Origin: Eutreptiella sp. 'Long Island Sound 2002'
Lineage: Eukaryota > Euglenozoa > Euglenophyceae > Eutreptiales > Eutreptiaceae
Direction: 5' to 3'
Assembly (NCBI GenBank): GCA_964036045.1
Contig: OZ038381.1
Span: forward strand, 100,569,367 to 100,633,366
DNA: 64,000 bases
Below the pieces are notes generated by a model, which worked only from the letters and a program-made list of their open reading frames with translations, was not told the origin of the DNA and did not search any database. Positions 51,857-63,328 of the stretch are shown here, in pieces. Position 1 is the first letter of the stretch. Every line of letters starts with the position of its first letter. The position numbers and the translations under genes are program-made.

Positions 51857-51881
51857 GGGTGGGCAACTTGTGACGCCTAAG
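51857..51881 (-). repeat. Right TIR of transposon A
   Basis: Ends GGGCAACTTGTGACGCCTAAG, a perfect complement of the left TIR for 25 bases, followed by the target duplication ATAAA. Confidence 0.93.
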
Positions 51882-52300
51882 ATAAACGCATCCCCCAATG
51901 AGTTTTTGGTCCGAACCTCCCCCCCCCCAAGATCCCCCCCACTTGAAACCCTCTTTTTGGAGCTTTTGACAGAGTGGGGGGTCGGGGGGGGGGGGGTAGT
52001 GGGGTGTCAAAAAATGATTGCTGCCTTTTTTGGGTCAAAATTATGAATCTTTTGGTTGCTTTTTTCCGATTGTGAGCCGAAAAATTGTTTTCGGGTTCCG
52101 ACTCCATGAGGTTTGTATGGGGCGGAGTGGGACGAGCGCTTGTGCAGGGGTTTTGCAGCTTTTCACCCTGGGCAGCTCAAAAATCGTAGTTTTCGAAACC
52201 TCTTTTTCCAATACCATGATCACTTGAAATGACCATGCAAGCTATGTAAAGCGTGTTTTAGGCCGTATTTGCGTTGTTCTTTCACTATTTTGTGTGTGCA
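51882..52300 (+). repeat. Foldback-family segment, continuation after transposon A
   Basis: ATAAACGCATCCCCCAATGA continues the repeat cut at 45,340. It includes GAGCCGAAAAATTGTTTTCG and GGGGCGGAGTGGGACGAGCG, the same order as at 14,075-14,310. Confidence 0.85.
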
Positions 52301-53930
52301 TTGTTGGGAGTAAATTCTCTGCGAGGCGGACTTCCCGAAGGCAATAGAAAATCGGAAACAGATGTCTTGGACTTTTTTTTCTGATACCGTGATCACCTAA
52401 AATGACCGTCCAAGGTAAAGCATGGTTTATGCCCCAATTACGTGTCATTCACCCTATTTGGGTATTGGGCGGTGGGGGGGTATCCCAAGGGATTGGTGCA
52501 CAACCTGCTTATGCAGTTTTTCATCTTGGACAGCTCAAAAATCGAAGTCTCCAAAACTTATTTCTTTTGATATTGTGATCACCTAAATTTACCATCCAAG
52601 GTATTTAAAGCATGAGCAATTTGCCGTCATCTTACAACTCTACTTGGAATGGGACCAATGGATGCTCATAATAAAACAAGGCAAGTTTGTATGAATTTGG
52701 GCTCTTTGATTTTCATAGCGAGATCCCCACCAACGGCTCATCACTTAAGTGTGCATTGCTCAGAGTAGATTCTTTGCGAGGTGGACTAGCCGAAGGCAAT
52801 ACAATTTCCAAAACTGATTTTTCTGATTTTTTGACCAGCTAACATGGACTAATATCTTATGTAAAGCATGTGTTAGCCCCCTTTATGTGTTTTTCACACT
52901 ATCTGGGTGTTGGGGGGGGGGGAGCTCCCAAGGGGTCTAGGGCACGACCCGCTGGTACAGTTTTCTCGCCTTGGCACTTCAGAAACGGAAATTTTTGAAA
53001 CTGATTTTTTTAATGCTTTGACCATTCCGAATGATCAAATATCCTATGTAAAGCATGTGTTAGGCCCTCTTTATATGTTTTTCACACTATCTTCTTGTTG
53101 GAAGAAGGGAGGGGGGGGGGGGGCTCCCAAGGGGTCGAGGGCACAACCTGCTCATGCAGTTTTCTAGCCTCGGCGGCTCAAAAATTGAAATTTCCGAAAC
53201 TGATTTTTTTGATTCTTTGACCCCCAAAATGATGAAATGTCCCATGCAAAGCATGTTTTAGCACCTCTTTATATGTTTTTCACACTATTTGGTTGGGGGG
53301 GGGGGGGGGGGCTCCCAAGGGATCTAGGGCCTAGCTTGCTCATGCAGTTTTCCACTCTCGGTAGCTCAAAAATGGAAATTTTCCGAAACAGATTTTTTTG
53401 ATACTGTGACCATCCAAAATAATCAAACATCCAATGTAAAGCATGTTTTAGCCCCTCTTTATATGTTTTTCACCCTATTTGTTTGGTTGGGGGGGGGGGG
53501 GGGGGACTCCCAAGGGGTCTAGGGCATAGCTTGCTCATGCAGTCCTCCAGCTTTGGCAGCTCAAAAATGGAACTACCCTAAACTGATTTTTTTGCTACTG
53601 TGACCATCCAAAATGATCAAATATTCCATATAAAGCACGTTCTAGCCCCTCTTTATGTATTTTTGACACCAGTTGGGTGTTGGGTGTTTGGGGGCTCCCA
53701 AGTTGTGTGGGGCACAACCTGCTTATGCAGTTTTCTAGCCTTGGCAACTCAAAAATTGAAATTTACAAAATTGTTTTTTTGCTTTTGTGACTATCCGAAA
53801 TGCTCAAATATCCTATGTAAACCATGATTTAGCCCCTCTTTATATTTTGTACCCTGTATTTGCGTGTGTAGGGGGGGGCCGGGGCTCCCAATGGGTCTAG
53901 CGCACACCCTGCTTTTCCAAGCATGGTTCG
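52300..53930 (+). repeat. Tandem array, period about 185 bp, with G runs
   Basis: Eight or nine units, each with CTCAAAAATGGAAATTTCCG, ACTGATTTTTTTGATA, AATGATCAAATATCC, TGTAAAGCATGTTTTAGCCC, TTTATATGTTTTTCAC, a run of 8-19 G and CTCCCAAGGGGTCTAGGGCA. Single units also occur at 42,110-42,240 and 44,930-45,110. Not coding. Confidence 0.88.
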
Positions 53931-53944
53931 GTCTATAAATGGCT

Positions 53945-56780
53945 GAAACCTGAAAGGTGAGGCCCGTCGGTGACCTTCCTGGTCTGGCCCCGCGGCACGC
54001 CCACGGTGAACCTGCAGGAGATGGACTCCCTGTTGAAAGATGCCGGGCGGCCCATCAACCGCAAGGGTGCGGAAGACGCTGAGCCGGGCAAAGCGCCCTC
54101 GATGGAGCGACAGCGACCCAGGTTCCCTTGGAGCTGTGCCGCTTGAAGGCGTGGGCGTTGGCGGGGATGAGAATCGATTACGTCTAGTGTTTCAATGTCG
54201 TCCCCTAGGTTGTCGTCCTGGCCCTGGCGTTGGAGCTTGGCATGGACCCCGGGGTCGCAAGGGCCCCCGGGGCCATCTTCAAGCAGCTCTGCCAGGCATT
54301 CAAGCTGGCCGGGTGCTGGGGGGCGTGGTGGCGGGCCACCAACGGCATCCTGCAGGGCTGTCCCCTCTCCGTGATCCTGGTGAATGTCCTCACCAAGTGG
54401 GAGGTGGACGCCCTAAAGGAGCAGGTATGTGTGGCCACCGTGGCCCTGCCGCCGGCTCCAGCGGCAGCGGAGACCAACATTGAGTTGGACCAAGCCAGCC
54501 AAGGCAATAACCCCGCGGAGGCGTCGGAGCTGCATGTGCAACTGCAGGCAAAGGGTTGGCGGCCTCGGGGGCGTCAGGCTATGCCGACGACACCCAGGCA
54601 GTGGCGCCGGGCACGGCGGCCCTCCACCGGTCCGCCCCCATCACGGAGGCGTGGCTTACCTTGACGGGGCATGACGTCCGCGTGGACGATTTCTGCTCCT
54701 GGTCGGAGGGGGAGGGGGGGGGCGGAGGTAGTGCTACTGCGCGGCCTCCCCATTTCGGCAGCAGACTTTTTCCTCCAGCTGGGGGTGAACGTCGCCGTGG
54801 GCGGCGGCCGAAGCACGGCGCCGGTGCTTGCACGACGCTTGGAAGCCCGCCGCAACCTGCTGCGACGTCCTCCTACACATACCCGCTTTTCCGCGGCGGT
54901 TGCACGGGGTTGGCACCTTTGTGACGCTGCTGGCGCTACATGTGGTGGCCGTCGCCGCGGTGACGCAGCGGGACGTGATGGGCTTGGAGACCATGGCCCT
55001 GCGGGCGTTATGGGGGGCGACCTGCGTCTCCCGCGGCAAGGAAGTGGTCTTCGTGGTCCTGACGCCGGGCCACCGCATCTGCTCGGTGATGCACACCCAT
55101 TACGAGCGGGTGCTCCAAATGACCCACTGCGCACACCCCAGGACTTGTGCAAGTCCTTGTGCAGGCCATCTGGGACACCAGCCGCCAGCCCCCGACGAGA
55201 GGGTCCTTCGGGCGCACCTTGCACGTTGTCCGCCTGCTCGGTTGGCTGCCACTAGAGGGCTGGTGGTTATGGGCAGTGCCGGGCCAGATAGAGCCGCTAC
55301 ACCTGGTGCACCTGCCCGCGCGGCAGATCCCGCACAAGATGCCGGATAGTCTGTGATGTCATGCCATGCGCGGGCTGGAGGCCTGCCGCCCGGCAACCCA
55401 TGGCGGGCTCGGGGACGGGTTCGACGGGAGGCATGTCTCACGGCACTCCGCGTGGCGTCCACAGAGCTGGAGGCCTCCCTGATGCGGGAACTGTTGGTAG
55501 GGGCACTATGGACAGCGGCCCGGGTGTGCAGGCACAACATGCGGGCCACGTTGAGGTGCCCCGGCTGCAGCTCACAGCACGAGGATGAGGCGCATGTGCT
55601 TTGGGACTGCCCGTCGTGTGAAACAGAGAGCAAGGTGGCGTGCTTGGGTCTTGCAGGCGGCGGAGTGCCTGCAGCCGGGCCCCCGTACGGGCTAGCTGCC
55701 ATGCCTATGGTGTATACGCAAGCCTAATACCCTTGGCAATGTCCGTGGGGGCGGACCCATGGCAAGTGGACGAGCACCTGTACAGACTGTACGGGATGTC
55801 CCTGGCGGTGCTCGCGGCAACATACGCGCACACCCGCTCGGGGGAGCAAGGGCAGCGCGACGCCCCCTTCCCGCGGCGCCCGGCGCCCGGCGGCAAGGGG
55901 AGATACCCGTCGCACGACCTAAGCCGTCCCCTGCCGCAACTGCCGGCGGTAGTCGCAATGCGACTCCTCCCAGGCATCCCGCTGGGGTGGTCGTGAGGGC
56001 TAGCCTTCGCCCACGACATAATCCGCTTGGCAGCGGCCCTCCGATGGCAGGACGGCCCAGGGGAGGTCACGTGGGTACAGGTGGCCCTGGATTGCAAGAA
56101 GCCCCTCGGCCGGGCCCTGCCGGCATCCCCCCACCATCAGTTGCGGGGGATGCACCTCCCGCTCGGTGAGCGCGCGCAAGTCCTGCGGCAGGCCGCGCGG
56201 CTATTGCCGCGCCACATGGCAGCACAGCGCAGCCTGCAGGGGGCTCGCAGTGTCCACTGCAGGGTGCTCGTTCCGCTTGGGGGCTGCTTGTGTGCGGCGC
56301 TGCAGGCGCGGCCATTCTTCGCGGCCAGGGCGGACATGGCACTGGAGCTGCAAGGCTTGGCCCTGCACCCGCAGGAAGCGTGGCTACATCGCTCGCGCAC
56401 GCCGGCCTGCATCCGGCCGGAGGGGGGCGACACGCTTCCTCATGACCTATCCCCCCCCCCCCCCCGGAGGGGGGCCGGCACTGCTCCCCTACGCTCCATG
56501 GCCGCGGCAGGAGCACGTCCCGGGGCCGTCGGGGCAGAAGAGCAGCGTCCGCGGCGGCAGGGCGAGGACAGAGGGTCGTTGGGGGCCCGGTGCGCGCAAC
56601 ATCTCGCGCAACATGGCTCGCTCTCGTGCCGCCGCTATCTACAGCGGGGCTGGGAAATGAGCCGGTGTTGCCGCGCGGGGCACGAGGGACACAAGGCGCC
56701 GGGACTTAAGAGGCCCATAGTGCCCCCCACCGTTTTGGCGAAAAAAGCAGTGACAGGTGGTCTTTTGCATGTGCTAAAAT
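53945..56780 (+). pseudogene. Decayed LINE (RT and C-terminal zinc finger), many frameshifts
   Basis: Fragments in all three plus frames, in the right order: VTFLVWPRGTPTVNLQEMDS, then the RT with NGILQGCPLSVILVNVLT (about 54,341) and YADDTQ (54,580), post-RT LGVNVAVGGGRSTAPV, VTQRDVMGLETMALRALWGA, a C-terminal finger CPGCSSQHEDEAHVLWDCP (about 55,557), YRLYGMSLAVLAATYA, and a tail ending CCRAGHEGHKAPGLK near 56,715. Motif order matches a non-LTR retrotransposon of a different lineage from the one at 31,700. At least seven register changes make it a clear pseudogene. The 5' endonuclease region is missing. Confidence 0.7.
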
Positions 56781-56811
56781 AGGGGTGCAAATTTGCATTT
56801 CTGCATCAAGG

Positions 56812-57260
56812 TGGGCTTTGTAGAGCCGAGACCAGTTGTGTAATTGATCTTAGGCCCCAATATTACACATTTGAGATCCCTACAAGTTATTCCCTTTGTG
56901 CCCACCCCCGTTACAACAAGTGGCTCATGTATACAGTGGTCAAGTGGCCACGCGACATGGCGCTGGGTGAAGTGGTATACCTTTCCAGATGCTCTAACAT
57001 AGTCAGCCTAAACATTGTCCCCGCGGATTCGGTCAACAGGAATAGGAATCAAGGATACAACTCTTGCATACCAAACTGGTGGGCAATGATCAGAGACACG
57101 TGCCAAACCACGCACCGCATCATCTAGACGGAGGTGCCAAAATGACGCCTATATTAGGACTTTTGAACAACCTGGGCTCTGCAGAGCCCCGCATTCATAT
57201 ACTTGGTACTTAAGGGGTACTCATTAGGGTTTCTTTGTTCGCTGGGCTTTGTAGAGCCCA
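56812..57260. promoter_or_regulatory. B-type palindromes in the leader
   Basis: Imperfect copy at 56,812-56,829 (GGGCTTTGTAGAGCCGAG), good copy at 57,173-57,190 (TGGGCTCTGCAGAGCCCC) and 57,243-57,260 (TGGGCTTTGTAGAGCCCA). 56,830-57,690 otherwise shows no gene. Confidence 0.8.
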
Positions 57261-57690
57261 GACCTTCACAATGTCCCATTTTGACCACCTGTTGTGTGAC
57301 ACAATAGCACTATTACACTTTGAATCCTATTCTACATGTGGTCTGCTGTTATATTTTTCTATGCCTTTCTATTGTGTTGCTCTTGTGTCGTGATGTACAA
57401 TGGTCCCACCGTGGTATTGTGTAAGTATCACAGTTAGCAGCCGTTGAGGAGTACTTTGCGACAAGCCTGAGACCGTTTCCACGCAGGTGTAGTTGGAGCT
57501 TGATGATGTGATGTTTCAAGTGGTGTGGTGTGTCTGATTCTATTAGAGTTTCGGGACACACTATTTGCAGTATACCCTCATCTATTGCAGTTGACTTTTG
57601 TCCATACTTTGCAGTGCTGTTATATTTCCTATCTGGTTGTATGTCCCATAAATGAACTACATGTACCTTGCTATTTTCTTTTTACAACAG

Positions 57691-58642
57691 CCATGGCTGA
57701 TTTTCCACACGTTACACCTACGGAGGTGGAACTATCGGGTGCCGGCCAGGATACCGAAGGAGATGAGGTCGTAGGACATGTACCCTTACCGGTCCCATCG
57801 ACCGGAGAAGCGGCAGTGCGTGCTACAGCTATGCTCTCCTTGCAAGAGGCGATTATGTTTACGGGGTCAGCACCCCCATTCCCACCGCGGCCAGCAAAGT
57901 TTGTTTCAAAGGACCAGCCAACCCCACAAAAGGCGTCCCTCAATGACCCATTGACTCCGAAGACAATGGACTTGCTGAAGCACAACGGTGGTTGCCACGA
58001 ACGATGGTTCGTGCAATAAATCTAGGGGCTTCGCGCATGCTTCCGTTTCGCATTGCGGAACCCAATGGGCAACCCCCTTGTCACATGGCGACAAGGGAAT
58101 CGGATATGCCGATCCCATTTTCTATCAAGCAGCGAGGAGCGGGCCGCATTGATCCTCGATTAATCCGCAATCAAGTCCCCCTGTGGAGTTGCCTTTACCA
58201 TCCCCGTATCCCACCTCCTCGGCCACTTCCTCCCCCGGATGCCAACCAACCCACACTTACACAAATTGATTGGCACAACTCCAATCGCTAGCAGATACGG
58301 TCGCTTCGACCACTTGTGGAAGCAGACCACACGGGTGGGCAGTCAAAATACATCATGTTGCCACCAGTGCATGTACCGGATAGAAGCACCTCCCGTGCCT
58401 TGAGTCGCACTTCACTGAACTCCAGTGGGAGGCGTTCAGTTAGTGCTCCAGTGCCCGTGCTTGATAATGCGATACCCCCAAGGACTTCCCACCCCCCCCC
58501 CCCCCGCCGCACTTCCCTGTTGCCCCGTGCCGCCGTTGAAGACAACCAACAGACCCCGAGGTACTCACTGTTGCCACATGTGCATGTAGCATTGTCACAA
58601 GGTATCGCTCAATTTGCATCCCCACAACCATGTACTATCTGA
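57691..58642 (+). CDS. Transposon B accessory gene: Pro-rich, unrecognised
   Basis: Starts ATGGCTGATTTTCCACACG at 57,691 after a CAACAG that could be a splice acceptor. The first frame encodes an acidic start and AMLSLQEAIMFTGSAPPFPP. Near 57,960 the coding register changes to AEAQRWLPRTMVRAINLGAS and continues past a TAG at 58,289-58,291 (next to CAG, in NSNR-x-QIRSLRP) to TGA 58,640-58,642. Two similar segments (LPPVHVPDRSTS and LLPHVHVALSQG) suggest an internal repeat. The composition, rich in Pro, Ser and Arg, is like the accessory genes of C and D. It lies upstream of B1, whereas the third gene of A lies downstream. Confidence 0.45.
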
Positions 58643-58800
58643 GCAAAGAGAGATGGTCAATATGGGTCACGGTGGTCATTACTACTTGATATGCCACTGG
58701 CCAAATGGTGGAAAACTATGTGACCTTCACATCCACTAAGTGTTTCGCCTAGGTCCCATATGTGTGTTATGCACCCCATAATTATCACTTTTAGGGACCC

Positions 58801-58940
58801 TGGGCTCTGCAGAGCCCGGCCTACGCCAAATGCTACTTTTATTCCTTCCCAGTTACTTGCTTGTAGCTTCCTATATCCCCTCTGTCTATTACACGGCCCG
58901 CCATTCCCAGTTTCCGGATGCTAGGCTCTGCAGAGCCCAA
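58801..58940. promoter_or_regulatory. B-type palindromes between the accessory gene and B1
   Basis: TGGGCTCTGCAGAGCCCG at 58,801-58,818 and AGGCTCTGCAGAGCCCA at 58,923-58,939. The remainder of 58,643-59,079 is non-coding. Confidence 0.8.
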
Positions 58941-59079
58941 CCTTTTTGAACAACCTAATTTCATGTCTTTGTGCATGCTCTCCGCAATGCAAGCCCCGTA
59001 CTTCTATTACGTCACGTGTGAACTCAGCCCCCACAATGCATGGTATGTGCTAGTCCACGCCTACTGCTAGTGTCCTATT

Positions 59080-61236
59080 GTGGTTACCGCCTTTTCCTGT
59101 TGTGCCACCCAGACAGTCTTCTCACAATGGCGCCGTTTTCTATGGTGTTGCATGTCAGCTACATGCGGTCTCTTTGTAAGAAAGTATGGTGCACTAGTCG
59201 CCCAATCATGTGGGCGGGTGTGCGCCATGGTGTGGCGCATGAATTCATACAAATCTACGTGTCTACGTGTTAACCAGCGGTCATGCATTACGCTTGACCG
59301 CATTCGCCAGGTAGTCGAGGAAAACAATGGCCGCGTTGCCTAACTCATTTTTCCAAGGAGGTATATTATGTATGGCTAGGTATGCGTCGCATGGAGTTGC
59401 CACAAGTTGCCGTCCCCAGTGGTGAGAGCACCATTGATGTCATGCGGGCAAACGGCCGCAAGCTGGTGCACGCAGGTCTCACCAAGCCATGCCGGTGGGC
59501 TATTGCTCACCAGCGGGCATTACATTTCCGCAAATTGTGGCGTAGCATTGTCCAGCGTGATATTGTGGTGTGGGTGGACAAATGGTGGCATGCCGTGTTT
59601 CGGGCCAATCCAGTGAAACGCAATGTCTATCTAGCTGCCCCTGTTTCTTGGTCACCCGAGTCTACAAGACCTACTGGACCGAGTTGACACAGTGGTCATG
59701 GCGGTTGTTCAATGGCACAGGCAAATGTGGAAGGTGTGCACTCATATGTGCAATGCACCCTTTTCTCGCACAACCATCCGTGCCCCCCTCCATATTGCTC
59801 GGCAGGTTGGTAGACAGCAACTCCCTTGGAATCCATTTGGCATATATGAGTCCCGTACAGGTCAGAACCAACAGCTCTTGGATCTGCCCGATATGCTACG
59901 CAGTACCCGACCCCATTATCAGAACCTGATGGCATTGCTCGTCGATTGTAACGTCCACCACTGGTTGCTCAAAGTTTTGTACTCTAGAGCAACCATTGAC
60001 TAGAATTTTCCGGATTGGTTGCGGGGTATCTCGTTAACTTGCGGCGTGTGGCACCCCTACAAACATGTTTACAATATCATCTGGTGTGAATTCTTTTCTT
60101 TGTTTTCGTACAGCACCGCTCCTGTGTTTGGGGCCGGTGCGCGCATATATCACCACCCCAAACCCATTGTCATAGAGGAAACTGTCGTTGTGCTCCTCCT
60201 CGCACCCCCCGACATACGGGCACAACTTCGGCAGAAAATTACCCTGTTTGAGGGACGTGCGGACCAAGCAGCCCTAAACACATACGAAGGGTTGCGCATC
60301 CTTCGGGGCGTGGAATCCCTCCTTGATTATTACCTTTCAGCCATCTTTGTAGTGGGACACTTAGTGCGTAGTTGCACTTGGGCTGGGTGCGCTGAGAGGT
60401 CCGGTATAGTAGCCACGTGTGTACTTCAGCGCTGTGTGGGTCTATACATTGACCTTGCCGGTCCAGCTGCGGCGAAAATGGACTATGTCCGCACTTCTGT
60501 ACAATACGCAATGGCGCAACGACACGCCCGGTGCCGCCCATGGGGACGAATGTTGTGAGGCCCTGCTCGCAAAATTGCAGGCACGGTGTAAGTAATATCC
60601 CGACAAGCACACGGCGGATGAGGTTGGTGACCTTTTTTGCACCATGGCCCGCCTTCAGCAGGCACTTGCAACGGACTCCCTCTCCCAAACTCTGTGTGTA
60701 GAGGTGCGGGACGAGGTATGGGCACTGATGCGTGGTGCAAGACACGAGGAGCATCCCACTGTGCGGTGGTCCTCGGTCAAGTCAGCGTGGTTGAGGAAGA
60801 AAGAGACACAACGTACGTGTTCCCCAAAAAGGGAACCAGGGGTACGCTAGCTGTGGCGTCTATGCTATGTCTATTGTCTATTGCGTTGATGAATTCTATT
60901 CTAAAGCGCTTTCTGCGCACCCTCGTAGGTGGACAAAGGCTCCGTGATGATGCCATGGATTACATACGGCAACATATCCTACTGAGGCCACGTTTGAACT
61001 GCCGCGAGGCCCGGGCAGCAGTAGAAACCGCTGGGTTCATACCAATTGCAATGGAGCACATTGTTCCCCCAGTGCAAAATGCAATCTTCATTGGTCATGT
61101 GCGCCCCCGCCTTGAGGATGGTGTATTTGTGATCCGGGCCAGGGATGCTGTAGATCTTGACGCCCTCTCTGAAGGCCCTGTATCTGTTGTGCTCAGTGAG
61201 GAGTTGCGTGAATTTGATGTGATGGATTTAGATTGA
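59080..61236 (+). CDS. Transposon B gene 1, homologue of A1 (TAG and TAA in frame, several frame changes)
   Basis: Segments in order: LRVNQRSCITLDRIRQ (about 59,263; A1 leader match), RRMELPQV (59,385), VWVDKWWHAVF (about 59,570), LLVDCNVHHWLLKVLYSR (about 59,938), GVWHPYKHVYNII (about 60,047), AIFVVGHLVRSCTW (about 60,340), EALLAKLQARC (about 60,560), then ILKRFLRTLVGG and an acidic end at TGA 61,234-61,236. TAG at 60,001 aligns without gaps to Trp in A1, and TAA at 60,593 aligns without gaps to Arg in A1. Frame changes near 59,340, 59,685, 60,500 and 60,790 may be indels or introns. Function as for A1: possibly the transposase. Confidence 0.5.
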
Positions 61237-61338
61237 CCACGAGGGGGGTGGCAATGTTGCCCCCCCCCCCCCCCCGCCAAGACAGCCCAATCGGCATTTG
61301 GATGTGTACGACCCTATTATTGCGTGCCCCCAAATGTC

Positions 61339-61545
61339 TGGGCTTTGCAGAGCCCAGCTTTGTCCGACACTGAGTTTTGAGGGGTTGTATTACTGGTTCT
61401 TGTTACTCTGGGCCCTGCCGAGCCCAGCCTATCACCATTCCCATTATGTACCTAGCTTTGTCCGACACTGAGTTTTGAGGGGTTGTATTACTGGTTCTTG
61501 TTACTCTGAGCCCTGCCGAGCCCAGCCTATCACCATTTCCATTAT
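61339..61545. repeat. 92-bp tandem duplication carrying B-type palindromes
   Basis: GCTTTGTCCGACACTGAGTT to CCTATCACCATT occurs twice (from about 61,358 and about 61,452), each with a palindrome variant GAGCCCTGCCGAGCCCAGCC-like. A third copy stands at 61,339-61,356 (TGGGCTTTGCAGAGCCCA). Confidence 0.85.
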
Positions 61546-62101
61546 GTACCCCCATCTGGTCAGTGTCTGTTCTTTTTTTAGGGCTGGGCCAGTCTTGGAC
61601 CATGCCATCACCATGCTTTGATCAATGCACACATGTCCATGCTTTCGTATTGTGCACGCGCCATGTCACCCACGAAGAGGTGTGCCTGGCATTGCTGCAC
61701 TAATACACTGTTACGATGTATGACGGCAAAATACCATAAGCAGCTTTGGCTGTGGTGTTGCAGGCCATTTGGACAGGCACAATTTTACTCTTACTCTGTA
61801 CCTGCGTCAACGAGGGACGTTTTGGTGGGCCTGTTTGGTGCTGTGGCCATCACTGTGCACTGGACGTTGTATTGGAGACGCCCCTGCAGTGATTGGCTGT
61901 TTTGAAGACAATTTTGCCTATTTCAACCCCTGTGGGTGCCGAACGGAATGCTTTGTGCCGGCTAATTTGCTGTCCGAATCAGCCATTTGCCATCATTGAT
62001 GCCTTGAATTGTGTGATCGTTGTGTTGTTTTTACTGACTTGATTTGTTCTGTAAAGTCTGTTTGTTTCTGTGACATGTGTGACATACTAAACGACATTGC
62101 C
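61546..62101. other. Non-coding interval between genes B1 and B2
   Basis: Short open frames without homology to element A. It may contain a 5' exon of B2 (for example the Cys-rich frame at 62,009-62,101), but nothing supports it firmly. Confidence 0.35.
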
Positions 62102-63302
62102 ATGGATGGCAACGCTGGTGAAACATCAGCGATGGACACACTGGAAGCCGAGAAAGTGGACACACTGCAGCCAGAGCCCTCCATAGAGGTGGCTGTACAA
62201 GGCACCACTGTTGCTGGTGCCAGCCCGGCCAGTCAATCGCCCTCTCAAATGGGGAACAAGTCTCGTCTTGCCCGGAAGATGGGTAGTATCAAGGACTCGA
62301 CAAGTGAACTAGCCTTTGCAAATTACGCGGAGTTGCGCCAGACCAAGGTGAATCGCAAGGAATTGAAGATTGACAGGACCATGGAATATGGGGACCACGT
62401 GGCAGAGGTAAAGGGGGGCCTACTTGCAAGCCCCTCTGATGGCCGGCGGCAGCTTCTGGTCTGGGATGACAAACGTATGCGAATGTCACGTCGCAATTGG
62501 ATCAATGTAACGGGCTACTTTGCCTGCCCTGTCTGATGTGCCATGCTGTTGTATTCAGTGGGAGCCCTGTGGGTGATTGTAGGCCAACACGGCGTTGCGG
62601 CGTGTGATGAAATTTGCAAGGATGTGACAGCAAGGATGGGCAAGGTTGAGGACTAGATGACCAATTCTGACGTGCGCATCATCAAGTTTGATTGGTACGT
62701 TGAGAACAGGCGAAAGCTGCTAGACAACACAATAGGGCGCAACACAGCGGACGTGAGAGCAGTGTAGCCCAACTGTTGAAAAATCTCCTACAACTGGCGG
62801 CTGAGGACACACATTGTAAGAACAGAGTTGTCACTTTGATGTGTGAGGCACTCGTGGAGGCGGGGCTGACTGCGAAATCCGGAAACACGGCGACAATCGT
62901 GAAGCAAATGAGGCCAGCTGTCCATATGGCCTTGACGTGTGGTACCACTTTCACGGACACAGTCGGCAAGATGGTGGAAGGCAAGCAGGTGATTGCCCTT
63001 TATGCAATGCGATGCTTCGCCAGAATGCAACCCGAAAACTTGTGGCACGTATGCAACTGCATGGCCTTGTCGAAGAGCACTGCACCAGGCTTTCAAAAGC
63101 TGGCAAAGGAGCTCCGTGCCGGAGAATTGTGGTGGTATCACTTTGGTCATCCCAACATGCCGCTGAGCGCCTCCACCCTTCAAGACATATGCTATTGCCT
63201 TGTAAGCCCCCTGCCTTCTTTTGTGAGACAATGTACTGCAACTCATATTCAATGGGCCGCTGCGACAGGGAGCATACATGAAGTGTAATATCCCATTTTA
63301 GT
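62102..63302 (+). CDS. Transposon B gene 2, homologue of A2
   Basis: Starts MDGNAGETSAMD at 62,102 with an acidic/Gln/Ser-rich segment like A2. The first exon probably ends at AAAC|GTATGC (62,474), in the same phase as A2 exon 1, and the next begins after GTATTCAG (62,560) to give LWVIVGQHGVAACDE. TAG at 62,654-62,656 lies in this exon, between KVED and MTNSD, in a region aligned with A2. After a register change near 62,760 the conserved part continues: LLKNLLQLAAEDTHC, CFARMQPENLWHVCN, LWWYHFGHPNMP. The frame meets TAA 63,286-63,288 and then TGA 63,300-63,302, about 27 bases before the next palindrome. No known family. Confidence 0.5.
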
Positions 63303-63328
63303 GTGACACCAAGCAATTTGAGTTTTCC

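Larger units (their letters stand above)
45341..51881 (+). mobile_element. DNA transposon A, complete (25-bp TIR, 5-bp target duplication)
   Basis: A 25-bp perfect inverted repeat starts CTTAGGCGTCACAAGTTGCC at 45,341 and ends at 51,881. The target ATAAA is duplicated at 45,336-45,340 and 51,882-51,886, inside a repeat whose empty form is seen at about 14,075. The element is 6,541 bp. It carries three plus-strand ORFs, short introns, and about twelve copies of the palindrome CTGGCCGAAATTTCGGCCAG in its non-coding parts. Its first two genes are homologous to those of element B. I cannot assign a superfamily. Confidence 0.9.

Noticed and set aside
57143-57260. Palindromes of element B as intrinsic bacterial terminators
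   Set aside because: No following T run, many copies lie mid-intron or upstream of genes, and all other evidence is eukaryotic.
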